Origin: DASXBA01 sp036406475
Lineage (GTDB): Bacteria; Actinomycetota; Thermoleophilia; Solirubrobacterales; Thermoleophilaceae
Assembly (NCBI GenBank): GCA_036406475.1
Contig: DASXBA010000089.1
Coordinates: 1 to 10,636 of the forward strand
Length of the DNA: 10,636 nt
Direction: 5' to 3'
Shown in pieces: positions 1 to 5,814 of this stretch; the stretch's first letter is position 1, and each line of letters opens with the position of its first letter. Below the pieces are notes generated by a model. It saw nothing but the letters and a program-made list of their open reading frames with translations. It did no database searches and was not told the origin of the DNA. Both the position numbers and the translations under genes were made by a program.

Positions 1-1
1 G

Positions 2-1306
2 CCGTATGGCCGTGGACCCGACGGCTTCTACTCCGGCTACGCCGAGGCGGACGTCTTCGAGGCCTGGGCCGACGCGGTCCGTCACTACCCGATCGACTCG
101 AGCTGGGCGGCTCCGAGCGGCTACTCGATGGGCGGGATCGGAACATTCCAGCTGAGCGTGCGCTGGCCCGACCTGTTCGGTCGCGCGTTCTCGATCGTCG
201 GCTACCCCAAGGGTGTCGACGACCAGCTCACGTCGCTCCGCAACCTGCCGCTGATGGCTTGGAACGCGGGCCAGGACGAGCTCGTGAACCTGGAGTTCAG
301 CGAGAGCGGCCGGCTCGCGCTGACGCGCGCGGGCGTGCGCTACGACGAGTGGCTGTTCAACCCGGCCGGCCACATCACGCTCGGCAACAACGACGAGTAC
401 GCGCCCGCTACGAGCTTCCTGGGCGAGCACCGGGTCAACCCGTCGCCGGCCCACGTGAGCTATGTCGTCGACAAGGCCGACGACGATCCCGCGGCGGGCG
501 TCGTGGCGGACCATGCCTACTGGCTCTCGAGCCTGCGCGTGCGCAAGGGGGACAAGGGGACGATCGACGCGCGCTCGCACGCCTTCGGCGTCGGCGACCC
601 GCGCGTCCTCCCGCTCGTCACCCGTGCGGCAACCCTGAACGGCGGCTCCCACGGACCGCTGCCGTACGTGAGCCGCAAGCAGGACTGGGGGAGCACGCCG
701 CACACGGCCAAGGCCAACCGCCTCGACGTGCGCGCAACCGACATCGCCTCGGCCAGCGTGGACATCCGCCGGGCCCACCTCCACTGCGACGTCGACGTGC
801 GGATCACGAGCGACGGCCCACTCACGCTCCGCCTGCCGGCCTGCGGCCGGACGGTGTCCAACGGCTGCCTCTCGCGCCGCTCGTCGATCGGTCGGCTCAA
901 CATCGGCCGCATCCGGCTGAACCGCACCCGGCGAACGCTCCAGCGGATCAGGGTCCAGCCGCGCCACCGCACCTCGCGCACCTTCCGCTACTGCGCCAGG
1001 CGCTCGAGCGGCCGGGTGGTGGCGGTCTTCTCGAGCCACAGCCGAAAGGCGAGGACGCGGCTGGTGACGACTACGGCGCCCTATCACCGGATGCGCCGCG
1101 TCGGTCGTGGCAGCTCCTCGCGCCGCTTCAGGCACGCCTTCCCGCACCGGGTGAAGATCGCGCGCGGGCTCTACAAGGCCGGCCGCCACAGCCGCCGCCT
1201 CTTCGGCATCCGCCGCGGCAAGGTCCGCTTCGTGGCCGTGGCCGACCGGAAGCTGATCCGCAAGCCGAAGACGCTGCGCCGCTACCTACGCCGCGCCGGC
1301 CTCTAG
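2..1306 (+). CDS. Secreted alpha/beta-hydrolase (esterase-like) with Arg-rich tail, 5'-truncated
   Basis: The reading frame is open from base 2, so the gene starts upstream of the window; 434 residues are visible. The nucleophile elbow G-Y-S-M-G-G lies at visible residues 40-45 (Ser42). An acidic residue in NAGQDELVN (Asp92) and the His in NPAGHITLGNNDEY (His124) are the likely rest of a Ser-Asp-His triad. This resembles esterases of the PHB-depolymerase/prolyl-oligopeptidase kind. A beta-rich segment follows (about residues 145-240), then a tail of about 150 residues that is extremely rich in Arg, with several Cys (LHCDVDV, PACGRTVSNGC, FRYCARR) that could form disulfides. Codon third positions stay G/C in this frame to the stop, so the basic tail is real coding sequence. 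An extracytoplasmic location is inferred from the Cys and the architecture; the signal peptide is not visible. The substrate is unknown. The stop overlaps that of the convergent lipoprotein gene. Confidence 0.8.
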   Translation, partial: PYGRGPDGFYSGYAEADVFEAWADAVRHYPIDSSWAAPSGYSMGGIGTFQLSVRWPDLFGRAFSIVGYPKGVDDQLTSLRNLPLMAWNAGQDELVNLEFSESGRLALTRAGVRYDEWLFNPAGHITLGNNDEYAPATSFLGEHRVNPSPAHVSYVVDKADDDPAAGVVADHAYWLSSLRVRKGDKGTIDARSHAFGVGDPRVLPLVTRAATLNGGSHGPLPYVSRKQDWGSTPHTAKANRLDVRATDIASASVDIRRAHLHCDVDVRITSDGPLTLRLPACGRTVSNGCLSRRSSIGRLNIGRIRLNRTRRTLQRIRVQPRHRTSRTFRYCARRSSGRVVAVFSSHSRKARTRLVTTTAPYHRMRRVGRGSSSRRFRHAFPHRVKIARGLYKAGRHSRRLFGIRRGKVRFVAVADRKLIRKPKTLRRYLRRAGL

Positions 1307-1767
1307 GCGCACGTCCGCACCTTGGCCGTGTCCTTGGGCTGCGCCAGCGTCTGGTCGGGCGGGAAGTAGGCGAGCACCGTGTCGCCGATCACCTCGGTCT
1401 TCCGCTGCGAGCTGCCCTCGTACTTCTGCACGGCCGGCCTGCCGGCCAGGGCCGCCGAGGCGTCGGAGAAGCCGTAGAGCACGCCCGCCCCGCCGGCGTT
1501 GATCACGATCTCGTAGTCGGCGGTCTCGATCGCGCCGCCCGGGTTGAGGATCACGTTGAGGCCGTCCTTCTTCAGGCAGTCGACGATCTCCTTGGCCCGC
1601 GGGTTCTTCTGCGGGTCGCCGCCGGTGCTCTTGGTGGTGCTCGTCTGCGTCTGCGTCTCGGCCGGCGCCGAGGTCTGCTTCGAGCCGCCGGAGTCGCTCT
1701 TCTTGTCGCTCCCGCCGCAGCCTCCGAGGGCCAGCAGGGCGAGGGCCAGGATCAGTGTTCGTCGCAT
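1303..1767 (-). CDS. Small Cys-anchored lipoprotein of unknown function
   Basis: 154 residues from the ATG. The start is a typical lipoprotein signal: two Arg, a Leu/Ala-rich core and the lipobox LALGGC with the acylated Cys at position 17. Residues 18-50 are a low-complexity Ser/Thr/Gln/Lys/Gly linker, as is common between a membrane anchor and a folded domain. The C-terminal domain of about 100 residues holds two Cys (in VDCLKK and at the penultimate position), which may pair; I recognise no family in it. A GTG lies directly before the ATG (1768-1770). I prefer the ATG because AGGG sits 7 nt ahead of it. The gene begins 28 nt after the stop of the VOC gene on the same strand, so the two may be co-transcribed and under the same sigma factor. 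It would be anchored on the outer face of the cytoplasmic membrane. Confidence 0.8.
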   Translation of the reverse strand: MRRTLILALALLALGGCGGSDKKSDSGGSKQTSAPAETQTQTSTTKSTGGDPQKNPRAKEIVDCLKKDGLNVILNPGGAIETADYEIVINAGGAGVLYGFSDASAALAGRPAVQKYEGSSQRKTEVIGDTVLAYFPPDQTLAQPKDTAKVRTCA

Positions 1768-1795
1768 CACCCGGCCCTACCCGGCGGGCCCGAAG

Positions 1796-2173
1796 CTAGT
1801 CCTCGAGCACGGACAGGATGTTGCCCGCGGGATCCTTGAACCAGGCCACTCGCGGGCCGCCGGAGAGGTTGATCCCGCGCTCGTCCTGGTCGAACTCGTC
1901 ATAGCGCTCGAACTCCACTCCCCGCGCCGCGAGCTCGTCCACCGCCGCCTCCACGTCCTCCACCGGGAAGTTGAGGATGGTGAAGCTGGCGGGCGAGTGG
2001 CTCGGCGAGGCGTACATCAGGGTGGGCCGGTCGCCCGCGAGGTGGAGCGTGACGAGGCCGTTCTCCTCGTCCAGGAGCTCGGTCTCGAGACCGAGCGTCT
2101 CGCCGTAGAACTCCAGCCCCTTCTCCAGGTCGTCCACCGAGAAGCCGCTGTAGGCCTTGCTGTCCTTGAGCAT
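1796..2173 (-). CDS. VOC superfamily (glyoxalase/bleomycin-resistance fold) protein 1
   Basis: 125 residues forming two beta-alpha-beta-beta-beta modules. The first begins KAYSGFSVDDLEKGLEFYGETLGLE. The second has FTILNFPVEDVEAAVDELAARGVEFE and ends in the VOC signature WFKDPAGNILSVLED. VOC proteins include glyoxalase I, dioxygenases, and antibiotic-binding or -inactivating proteins. The usual first metal-ligand His is absent from strand 1 (Ser-Gly-Phe instead), so metal-dependent catalysis is uncertain and the substrate cannot be read. The start at 2173 is chosen because AAGGGAG lies about 6 nt upstream; an in-frame upstream ATG (2225-2227) is rejected because it lies inside the promoter element. 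The gene follows the ECF sigma gene by 80 nt on the same strand and has its own copy of the proposed ECF promoter at 2203-2229. The function is probably detoxification or binding of a small toxic molecule, from context. Confidence 0.88.
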   Translation of the reverse strand: MLKDSKAYSGFSVDDLEKGLEFYGETLGLETELLDEENGLVTLHLAGDRPTLMYASPSHSPASFTILNFPVEDVEAAVDELAARGVEFERYDEFDQDERGINLSGGPRVAWFKDPAGNILSVLED

Positions 2174-2202
2174 GGTCGTCTCCCTTCGTTCTTTGTCACT
2201 GG

Positions 2203-2229
2203 GACCATGCCGGACGGCGAAACTCATCG
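2203..2229 (-). promoter_or_regulatory. Proposed ECF promoter of VOC gene 1 (CGATGAGTTTCG-N11-GGTC)
   Basis: On the minus strand CGATGAGTTTCG (2229-2218) is followed after 11 nt by GGTC (2206-2203). The same two blocks with the same 11-nt spacing precede VOC gene 2 and the MFS gene. The -35-like GATGAG and -10-like GGTC are 16 nt apart, as in ECF promoters. Transcription would start near 2196, giving a leader of about 22 nt that contains the Shine-Dalgarno sequence of VOC gene 1. That the neighbouring sigma factor reads this element is inference. Confidence 0.65.
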
Positions 2230-2253
2230 CCCGACGGAGCGGCTGGATGCGCC

Positions 2254-3351
2254 TCAGTCGATCCGGTCGGGTAGCCCGAAGCGCTCGAACGCGATCAGCG
2301 TCTCCACGGCCGGCTGCTCCGGGTAGCGCACGTAGACCTCGGGGTCGCGGCTCTCGGTCGCGCGGTTGATGAACGAGGTGATCGCCTTGATCTTCTTGCC
2401 CTCGAGCGTGAGCACGTCGAGCGCGAACGGCCGGTAGGTCCCATCCGGCTCGTACCAGGCGTAGCTGCCGATTGCGGCCTGGCCGTTGGCATGGCTCAGC
2501 ACGTGCTTCCACTTCCAGTCGCCGGACAGCGGGCCGAAGGTCATGAAGTCGCGCAGCGTGTCGCCGGTGAACCAGGCCGGCAGCGGCGGCATCGACCAGA
2601 CGGCGTCCTCGGCCAGGAGCCCGACCACGGCCTCGACGTCCCCCGTCTCCATCGCCTTCATGTAGCCGTCGACGATCTCCTTCAGCCCGTCGTCGCCGAG
2701 CGCGCGGAGGGTCTCCTGCTGGCTCTCCTCCGGCAGCTTCTCGTCGACGGTCTTGCGGGCGCGCTGCAGGGCGCTGTTGATCGACTGCACCGACGTCTCG
2801 AGCATGTCGGCCGTCTCCTGGGCGGAGAAGCCGAGGACCTCGCGGAGGATCAGGGCGGCGCGCTGGTTGGCCGGCAGGTTCTGCAGCGCGGCGACGAAGG
2901 CCAGCTCGACGCTCTCGCGCATCTCGAAGCGGGCCTCCGGCGAGGCGTAGCCGTCCTCGAGGCCGACGGCCTCGTCCGGATAGGGCTCGACCCAGACGCT
3001 CTCCGTGGGCGGCAGGCCGAGGCCGTCGCCGTGCGGGTCCGACGCGGGGCCGTAGTCGATCGGCAGCACCTTCTTGGGCCGCCGCTCGATCGCGGTGAGC
3101 GAGGAGTTGGTGGCGATCGTGTACAGCCACGAGCGCAGCGAGCTGCGGCCCTCGAAGCGGCCGAGCCCGCGCCAGGCCCGGAGCATCGCCTCCTGAAGCG
3201 CGTCCTCGGCGTCGTGCACCGAGCCGAGCATCCGGTAGCAGTGGGCATGGAGCTCGCCGCGGTAGGACTGGACGAGGCGCTCGAATGCGCCCTCGTCCCC
3301 ACCGCGGGCCGCCTCCAGAAGGTCGCGTTCCTGAGTCGTCGTGGGGGGCAT
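2254..3351 (-). CDS. ECF sigma factor with fused SnoaL-like C-terminal domain (SigG-like)
   Basis: 365 residues, about twice the length of a minimal ECF sigma. Region 2 spans about residues 24-92 (DAEDALQEAMLRAW at 47-60, then SSLRSWLYTIATN). A long linker with WVEPYPDEAVG follows at 120-130, a phrase typical of the SigG/TIGR02960 type. Region 4 is at about 145-202 (LPANQRAALILREVLGFSAQETADML, then the SVQSINSALQRARK recognition helix). Residues about 220-335 form an NTF2/SnoaL-like domain (IVDGYMKAMETGDVEAVVGLLAEDAVWSMPP). In ECF groups with such an extension the domain is known to control sigma activity in place of an anti-sigma factor; no anti-sigma gene is visible here. A TAACCT box 8 nt before the ATG suggests a nearly leaderless mRNA. 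The sigma gene lacks the box found before both VOC genes and the MFS gene, its probable targets. Placement in a numbered ECF group is from memory. Confidence 0.92.
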   Translation of the reverse strand: MPPTTTQERDLLEAARGGDEGAFERLVQSYRGELHAHCYRMLGSVHDAEDALQEAMLRAWRGLGRFEGRSSLRSWLYTIATNSSLTAIERRPKKVLPIDYGPASDPHGDGLGLPPTESVWVEPYPDEAVGLEDGYASPEARFEMRESVELAFVAALQNLPANQRAALILREVLGFSAQETADMLETSVQSINSALQRARKTVDEKLPEESQQETLRALGDDGLKEIVDGYMKAMETGDVEAVVGLLAEDAVWSMPPLPAWFTGDTLRDFMTFGPLSGDWKWKHVLSHANGQAAIGSYAWYEPDGTYRPFALDVLTLEGKKIKAITSFINRATESRDPEVYVRYPEQPAVETLIAFERFGLPDRID

Positions 3352-3359
3352 GGCTCGCC

Positions 3360-3365
3360 AGGTTA
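3360..3365 (-). promoter_or_regulatory. Possible -10 box (TAACCT) of the sigma factor gene
   Basis: TAACCT fits the actinobacterial TANNNT -10 pattern and ends 8 nt before the ATG at 3351, so the transcript would be leaderless or nearly so. No clear Shine-Dalgarno sequence precedes this ATG, which agrees. No convincing -35 is visible. Confidence 0.35.
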
Positions 3366-3370
3366 GACCC

Positions 3371-3397
3371 CGATTAGTTTCGGCGCCCGCCCGGGTC
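3371..3397 (+). promoter_or_regulatory. Proposed ECF promoter of VOC gene 2 (CGATTAGTTTCG-N11-GGTC)
   Basis: CGATTAGTTTCG (3371-3382) differs at one base from the 12-mer found before VOC gene 1 and the MFS gene. It is followed after exactly 11 nt by GGTC (3394-3397). The GTG start lies 10 nt after GGTC, so the transcript would have almost no leader, in line with the lack of a Shine-Dalgarno sequence. Confidence 0.6.
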
Positions 3398-3402
3398 TTA
3401 CC

Positions 3403-3420
3403 GATTAGTGGCCGCTAATC
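3403..3420. repeat. Inverted repeat GATTAG-N6-CTAATC over the VOC gene 2 start
   Basis: A perfect 6-bp inverted repeat with a 6-nt spacer (TGGCCG) covers the GTG start codon at 3408-3410. The left arm is also part of a direct repeat: CCGATTAGT occurs at 3370-3378 and again at 3402-3410, 32 bp apart (about three helical turns). It could be an operator for the divergent promoters or a small hairpin at the start codon. Chance is not excluded for arms this short. Confidence 0.4.
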
Positions 3421-3767
3421 CCGTAGTCCACCTGGAGCTCCACACGGACGATCTGCCGCGCGCGGCGAGCTTCTACTGGCAGCTCTGCGGCTGGCGCCCG
3501 GAGCACGTCAAGGCGGCCGGCAAGTCCTACCTCGCCCTCGGCCTTGGCAACGGAAACGGACTGGGCGGCGGAGTCGTCGAGTGCGAGACGACACAGCCCC
3601 TGTGGCTGCCCTACGTCGAGGTTCCGCAGATCGCCGCCGCCACCGAGCGCGCCGAGGAGGCGGGTGCCAAGGTCGTGCTCGACCCGCGCGAGGGGCCCGC
3701 GGGCTGGCGCAGCGTCGTCGAGACGCCCGCCGCCGGCCAGGTCGCCCTCTGGCAGCAGAAGCGATGA
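3408..3767 (+). CDS. VOC superfamily (glyoxalase-fold) protein 2
   Basis: 119 residues from a GTG start. The first module begins PVVHLELHTDDLPRAASFYW and QLCGWRPE. The second has LPYVEVPQIAAATERAEEAGAKVVLDPREG and ends ETPAAGQVALWQQKR. His8 and the Glu of HLELHT in strand 1 could serve as metal ligands, unlike in VOC protein 1. The terminal strand has VALWQ where metal-dependent members carry Glu, so catalysis is unproven. The two VOC genes flank the sigma gene but clearly differ in sequence. The gene is divergent from the sigma gene (56 nt apart), has the proposed ECF promoter just upstream and no Shine-Dalgarno, and is followed after 51 nt by the MFS exporter. The second promoter box begins inside its last codons and covers its TGA. 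Substrate binding or detoxification is inferred from context. Confidence 0.88.
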   Translation: MAANPVVHLELHTDDLPRAASFYWQLCGWRPEHVKAAGKSYLALGLGNGNGLGGGVVECETTQPLWLPYVEVPQIAAATERAEEAGAKVVLDPREGPAGWRSVVETPAAGQVALWQQKR

Positions 3768-3788
3768 GTTTCGTCGCCCACGCCGGTC
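3762..3788 (+). promoter_or_regulatory. Proposed ECF promoter of the MFS exporter gene (CGATGAGTTTCG-N11-GGTC)
   Basis: CGATGAGTTTCG (3762-3773) is identical to the block before VOC gene 1. It is followed after 11 nt by GGTC (3785-3788). It overlaps the TGA stop of VOC gene 2 (3765-3767). A start site near 3795 would give a leader of about 24 nt carrying AAGGAG. A TACGGT box (3791-3796) lies just after it and could be a separate housekeeping -10. Confidence 0.65.
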
Positions 3789-3818
3789 ACTACGGTTGAC
3801 AGCTACTCAAGGAGATCG

Positions 3819-5291
3819 ATGCCCGCCGATACGACAAACCCCCGTTCCCGCTGGATCGCCCTCTACGTGCTCTGCGCGGGCGTCCTGATGATCGTCCTCG
3901 ACGCGACGATCGTGAACGTGGCGCTGCCGACGATCCAGCAGGACCTCGGCTTCTCCCAGGCCGACCTGGCCTGGGTGGTCAACGCCTACCTGATCGCTTT
4001 CGGCGGGCTGCTGCTGCTGGCCGGGCGGCTCGGGGACCTGATCTCGCGGCGCGGGATGTTCCTCGTCGGGCTCGTGGTCTTCTGCGCGGCCTCGCTCATG
4101 TGCGGCCTTGCGCAGAGCCAGGAGTGGCTCGTGATCGCCCGCTTCGTCCAGGGCATCGGCGGGGCGATGTCCTCGGCCGTCGTGCTCGGGATGATCGTCA
4201 CGATGTTCCCGGAGCCCCGGGAGCAGGCCAAGGCGATCGGCGTCTACGCCTTCGTCGCCTCCGCGGGCGCCTCGGCCGGCCTGCTCGCCGGCGGCGTCCT
4301 CACCCAGGCGATCAACTGGCACTGGATCTTCTTCGTCAACCTGCCGATCGGCGTCGTCACCGCCTACCTGACCGTGCGCTTGCTCGCCAAGGACAAGGGC
4401 ATCGGCTTCGGCGAGGGCGCCGACGTGCTGGGCGCGGTGCTCATCACCTCGTCGCTGATGCTGCTCGTGTTCACCATCGTCAAGCCTGCGGCCGAGGACG
4501 GCTGGGGCGCCACCCGCACGCTCACGCTGGGCGCGATCGCGCTGGGGCTGCTCGCCGCGTTCGTCGCCCGTGAGGCCACCGCACGCAACCCCCTGATCCC
4601 GCTGCGGATCTTCAAGTCGCGCAACGTCTCCGGCGCCAACCTGATCCAGGCGCTGCTCGTGGCCGGCATGTACGGGATGTTCTTCCTGGGCGCGCTCTAC
4701 CTCGAGCGCATCCTCGACTACAGCCCGCTCGAGATCGGCCTGGCGTTCCTGCCCTCGACGATCGTGATGGGCACGCTGTCGGTGAAGTACACCGAGCAGC
4801 TGATCATGCGCTTCGGCGCCAAGACGCTGATGGTGCCGGGCCTCGTGATGATCGCCGGCGGCCTGCTGCTGTTCGTGCGCACGCCGGTCGACGCCAACTA
4901 CTGGCTCGACGTCTTCCCGCCGGTGGTCCTGATCGGCGCCGGCGTGGGCAGCTGCTTCCCCGCGCTGATGACGATCTCCATGTCGGGCGCGAGCCCCGAG
5001 GACGCCGGCCTCGCCTCCGGCCTGGTCAACACCACGCTCCAGGTGGGCGGCGCGCTGGGCCTGGCCGTGCTGGCCACGCTCTCCACCACCCGCACCGAGA
5101 ACCTGCGCGACTCCGGTGAGTCGGTGGCCAACGCCCTCAACGGCGGCTACCACCTCGCCTACGTGATCGGCGCCTCGCTCGTGCTCGTCTGCCTGGTGAT
5201 CGCGGTGACGGTGCTGAAGGAGCCGGAGCAGCAGAGCGCGGCCTCGGAGCCGGCGCCGAACGGCGAGCCGGCCTACTCCGAGGCCGGCTAG
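3819..5291 (+). CDS. DHA2-family (14-TM) MFS drug exporter, EmrB/QacA type
   Basis: 490 residues, the usual length of 14-helix DHA2 proton antiporters, which expel drugs and other amphipathic compounds across the cytoplasmic membrane. Helix 1 carries the family motif LDATIVNVALPTI with Asp28. Motif A, GRLGDLISRRG, is at 69-79. Motif B lies around Arg108 (IARFVQGIGGA). The antiporter motif C, with G-A-S-A-G-L-L-A-G-G, spans about 141-159. The C-terminus is a short hydrophilic tail. The ATG has AAGGAG 4 nt upstream. Many start signals of this region favour co-regulation with the VOC genes: the same two-block element sits 30 nt before the start, and the sigma gene is about 0.5 kb away. Substrates cannot be read from the sequence. 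A long antisense frame over this gene is a composition shadow. Confidence 0.93.
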   Translation: MPADTTNPRSRWIALYVLCAGVLMIVLDATIVNVALPTIQQDLGFSQADLAWVVNAYLIAFGGLLLLAGRLGDLISRRGMFLVGLVVFCAASLMCGLAQSQEWLVIARFVQGIGGAMSSAVVLGMIVTMFPEPREQAKAIGVYAFVASAGASAGLLAGGVLTQAINWHWIFFVNLPIGVVTAYLTVRLLAKDKGIGFGEGADVLGAVLITSSLMLLVFTIVKPAAEDGWGATRTLTLGAIALGLLAAFVAREATARNPLIPLRIFKSRNVSGANLIQALLVAGMYGMFFLGALYLERILDYSPLEIGLAFLPSTIVMGTLSVKYTEQLIMRFGAKTLMVPGLVMIAGGLLLFVRTPVDANYWLDVFPPVVLIGAGVGSCFPALMTISMSGASPEDAGLASGLVNTTLQVGGALGLAVLATLSTTRTENLRDSGESVANALNGGYHLAYVIGASLVLVCLVIAVTVLKEPEQQSAASEPAPNGEPAYSEAG

Positions 5292-5314
5292 CCGCGCCGC
5301 CGTTTTGGGCGAGG

Positions 5315-5355
5315 AAAGTCGACTAGGGGGGCCCATGGCCCTACAAAGCGACTTT
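5315..5355. repeat. Nested inverted repeats between the MFS and GFA genes
   Basis: AAAGTCG (5315-5321) pairs with CGACTTT (5349-5355). Inside, TAGGG (5324-5328) pairs with CCCTA (5339-5343) around a loop containing GGGCCCATGG. No T-run follows on either strand, so it is not a classical intrinsic terminator. It may still end or attenuate the MFS transcript, or act as an operator for the downstream gene. Confidence 0.4.
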
Positions 5356-5382
5356 GCTAGCCAGATCCGGGTCGGCGGCCAC

Positions 5383-5388
5383 TACGAT
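5383..5388 (+). promoter_or_regulatory. -10 box (TACGAT) for a leaderless GFA-family transcript
   Basis: TACGAT matches TANNNT and ends exactly 7 nt before the GTG at 5396. This places the transcription start on or next to the start codon. No Shine-Dalgarno is present. No clear -35 is seen. Confidence 0.45.
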
Positions 5389-5395
5389 CGGCGCC

Positions 5396-5812
5396 GTGAT
5401 CAGCGGTCGCTGCCTCTGCGGAAACGTCACCTATCGCTGTGACGCCGAGCCGGCACTGACGGGGATGTGCCACTGCGACGACTGCCAGCGCGGATCCGGC
5501 GCGCCCTTCTCGGTGTGGCTGGCGCTGCCGGCGGACAAGCTCGAGATCGAGGGCGACGGCGTGGCGAGCCACGTCACCGTCGGAACCGAGACGAAGGCGA
5601 AGCGCGAGCGCAAGTTCTGCTCGAGCTGCGGCTCGCCCGTCGTGACGCTCATGGAGGACATGCCGCAGTTCGCCCTCGTCCGGGCGGGCACGCTCGACGA
5701 CCGCTCCGGGGTCGAGCCGCAGCTCGAGATCTGGTGCGACTCCGCGCAGCCCTGGGTCGAGACGATGACCCGGCCGCAGGCGTTCCCCACCGGCCTGCCC
5801 ACCCAGGCGTAG
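5396..5812 (+). CDS. GFA / CENP-V domain zinc protein
   Basis: 138 residues from GTG. The protein has the Cys pattern of the glutathione-dependent formaldehyde-activating (GFA) fold. Cys6 and Cys8 (GRCLCGNVTY) with Cys75 and Cys78 (KFCSSCGSPV) match the structural zinc site. Cys25, Cys27 and Cys30 (MCHCDDCQRGSGAPFS) match the second, catalytic zinc site. Only a few members act on S-hydroxymethylglutathione, and actinobacteria generally lack glutathione, so the name should not be taken as function; a role with another thiol adduct or carbonyl is possible. An in-frame TTG at 5354 would add 14 unconserved residues. I chose GTG because it directly precedes the conserved ISGRCLCG and has a -10 box 7 nt upstream. 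Its stop lies 2 nt from that of the convergent ABC permease gene. Confidence 0.88.
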   Translation: MISGRCLCGNVTYRCDAEPALTGMCHCDDCQRGSGAPFSVWLALPADKLEIEGDGVASHVTVGTETKAKRERKFCSSCGSPVVTLMEDMPQFALVRAGTLDDRSGVEPQLEIWCDSAQPWVETMTRPQAFPTGLPTQA

Positions 5813-5814
5813 CC

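Noticed and set aside
259..1839. 526-codon plus-strand open frame overlapping the esterase, lipoprotein and VOC genes
   Set aside because: An Arg/Pro/Ala-rich shadow in a shifted frame; the overlapping frames carry recognisable proteins.
2225..2227. In-frame ATG giving MSFAVRHGPSDK at the start of VOC protein 1
   Set aside because: This ATG is part of the CGATGAGTTTCG block shared with the MFS promoter, and the added residues are not VOC-like.
2174..3130. Upstream extension of VOC gene 1 that would fuse it to about 300 more residues
   Set aside because: The extension is the shifted frame of the sigma gene. The ATG at 2173 has AAGGGAG at good spacing and the promoter box lies just upstream.
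3796..3801. Perfect TTGACA before the MFS gene
   Set aside because: A matching -10 would fall at or inside the start codon (3819), so it cannot act as a normal -35 for this gene.
3807..5336. 509-codon open frame on the minus strand covering the whole MFS gene
   Set aside because: Its translation is a His/Asp/Glu/Arg/Gly-rich low-complexity string, the usual antisense shadow of a GC-rich gene. The plus strand shows clear MFS motifs and a Shine-Dalgarno sequence.
5354..5395. TTG start 14 codons upstream for the GFA gene
   Set aside because: The extra residues are not conserved-looking, and the -10 box at 5383-5388 would lie inside the coding region.
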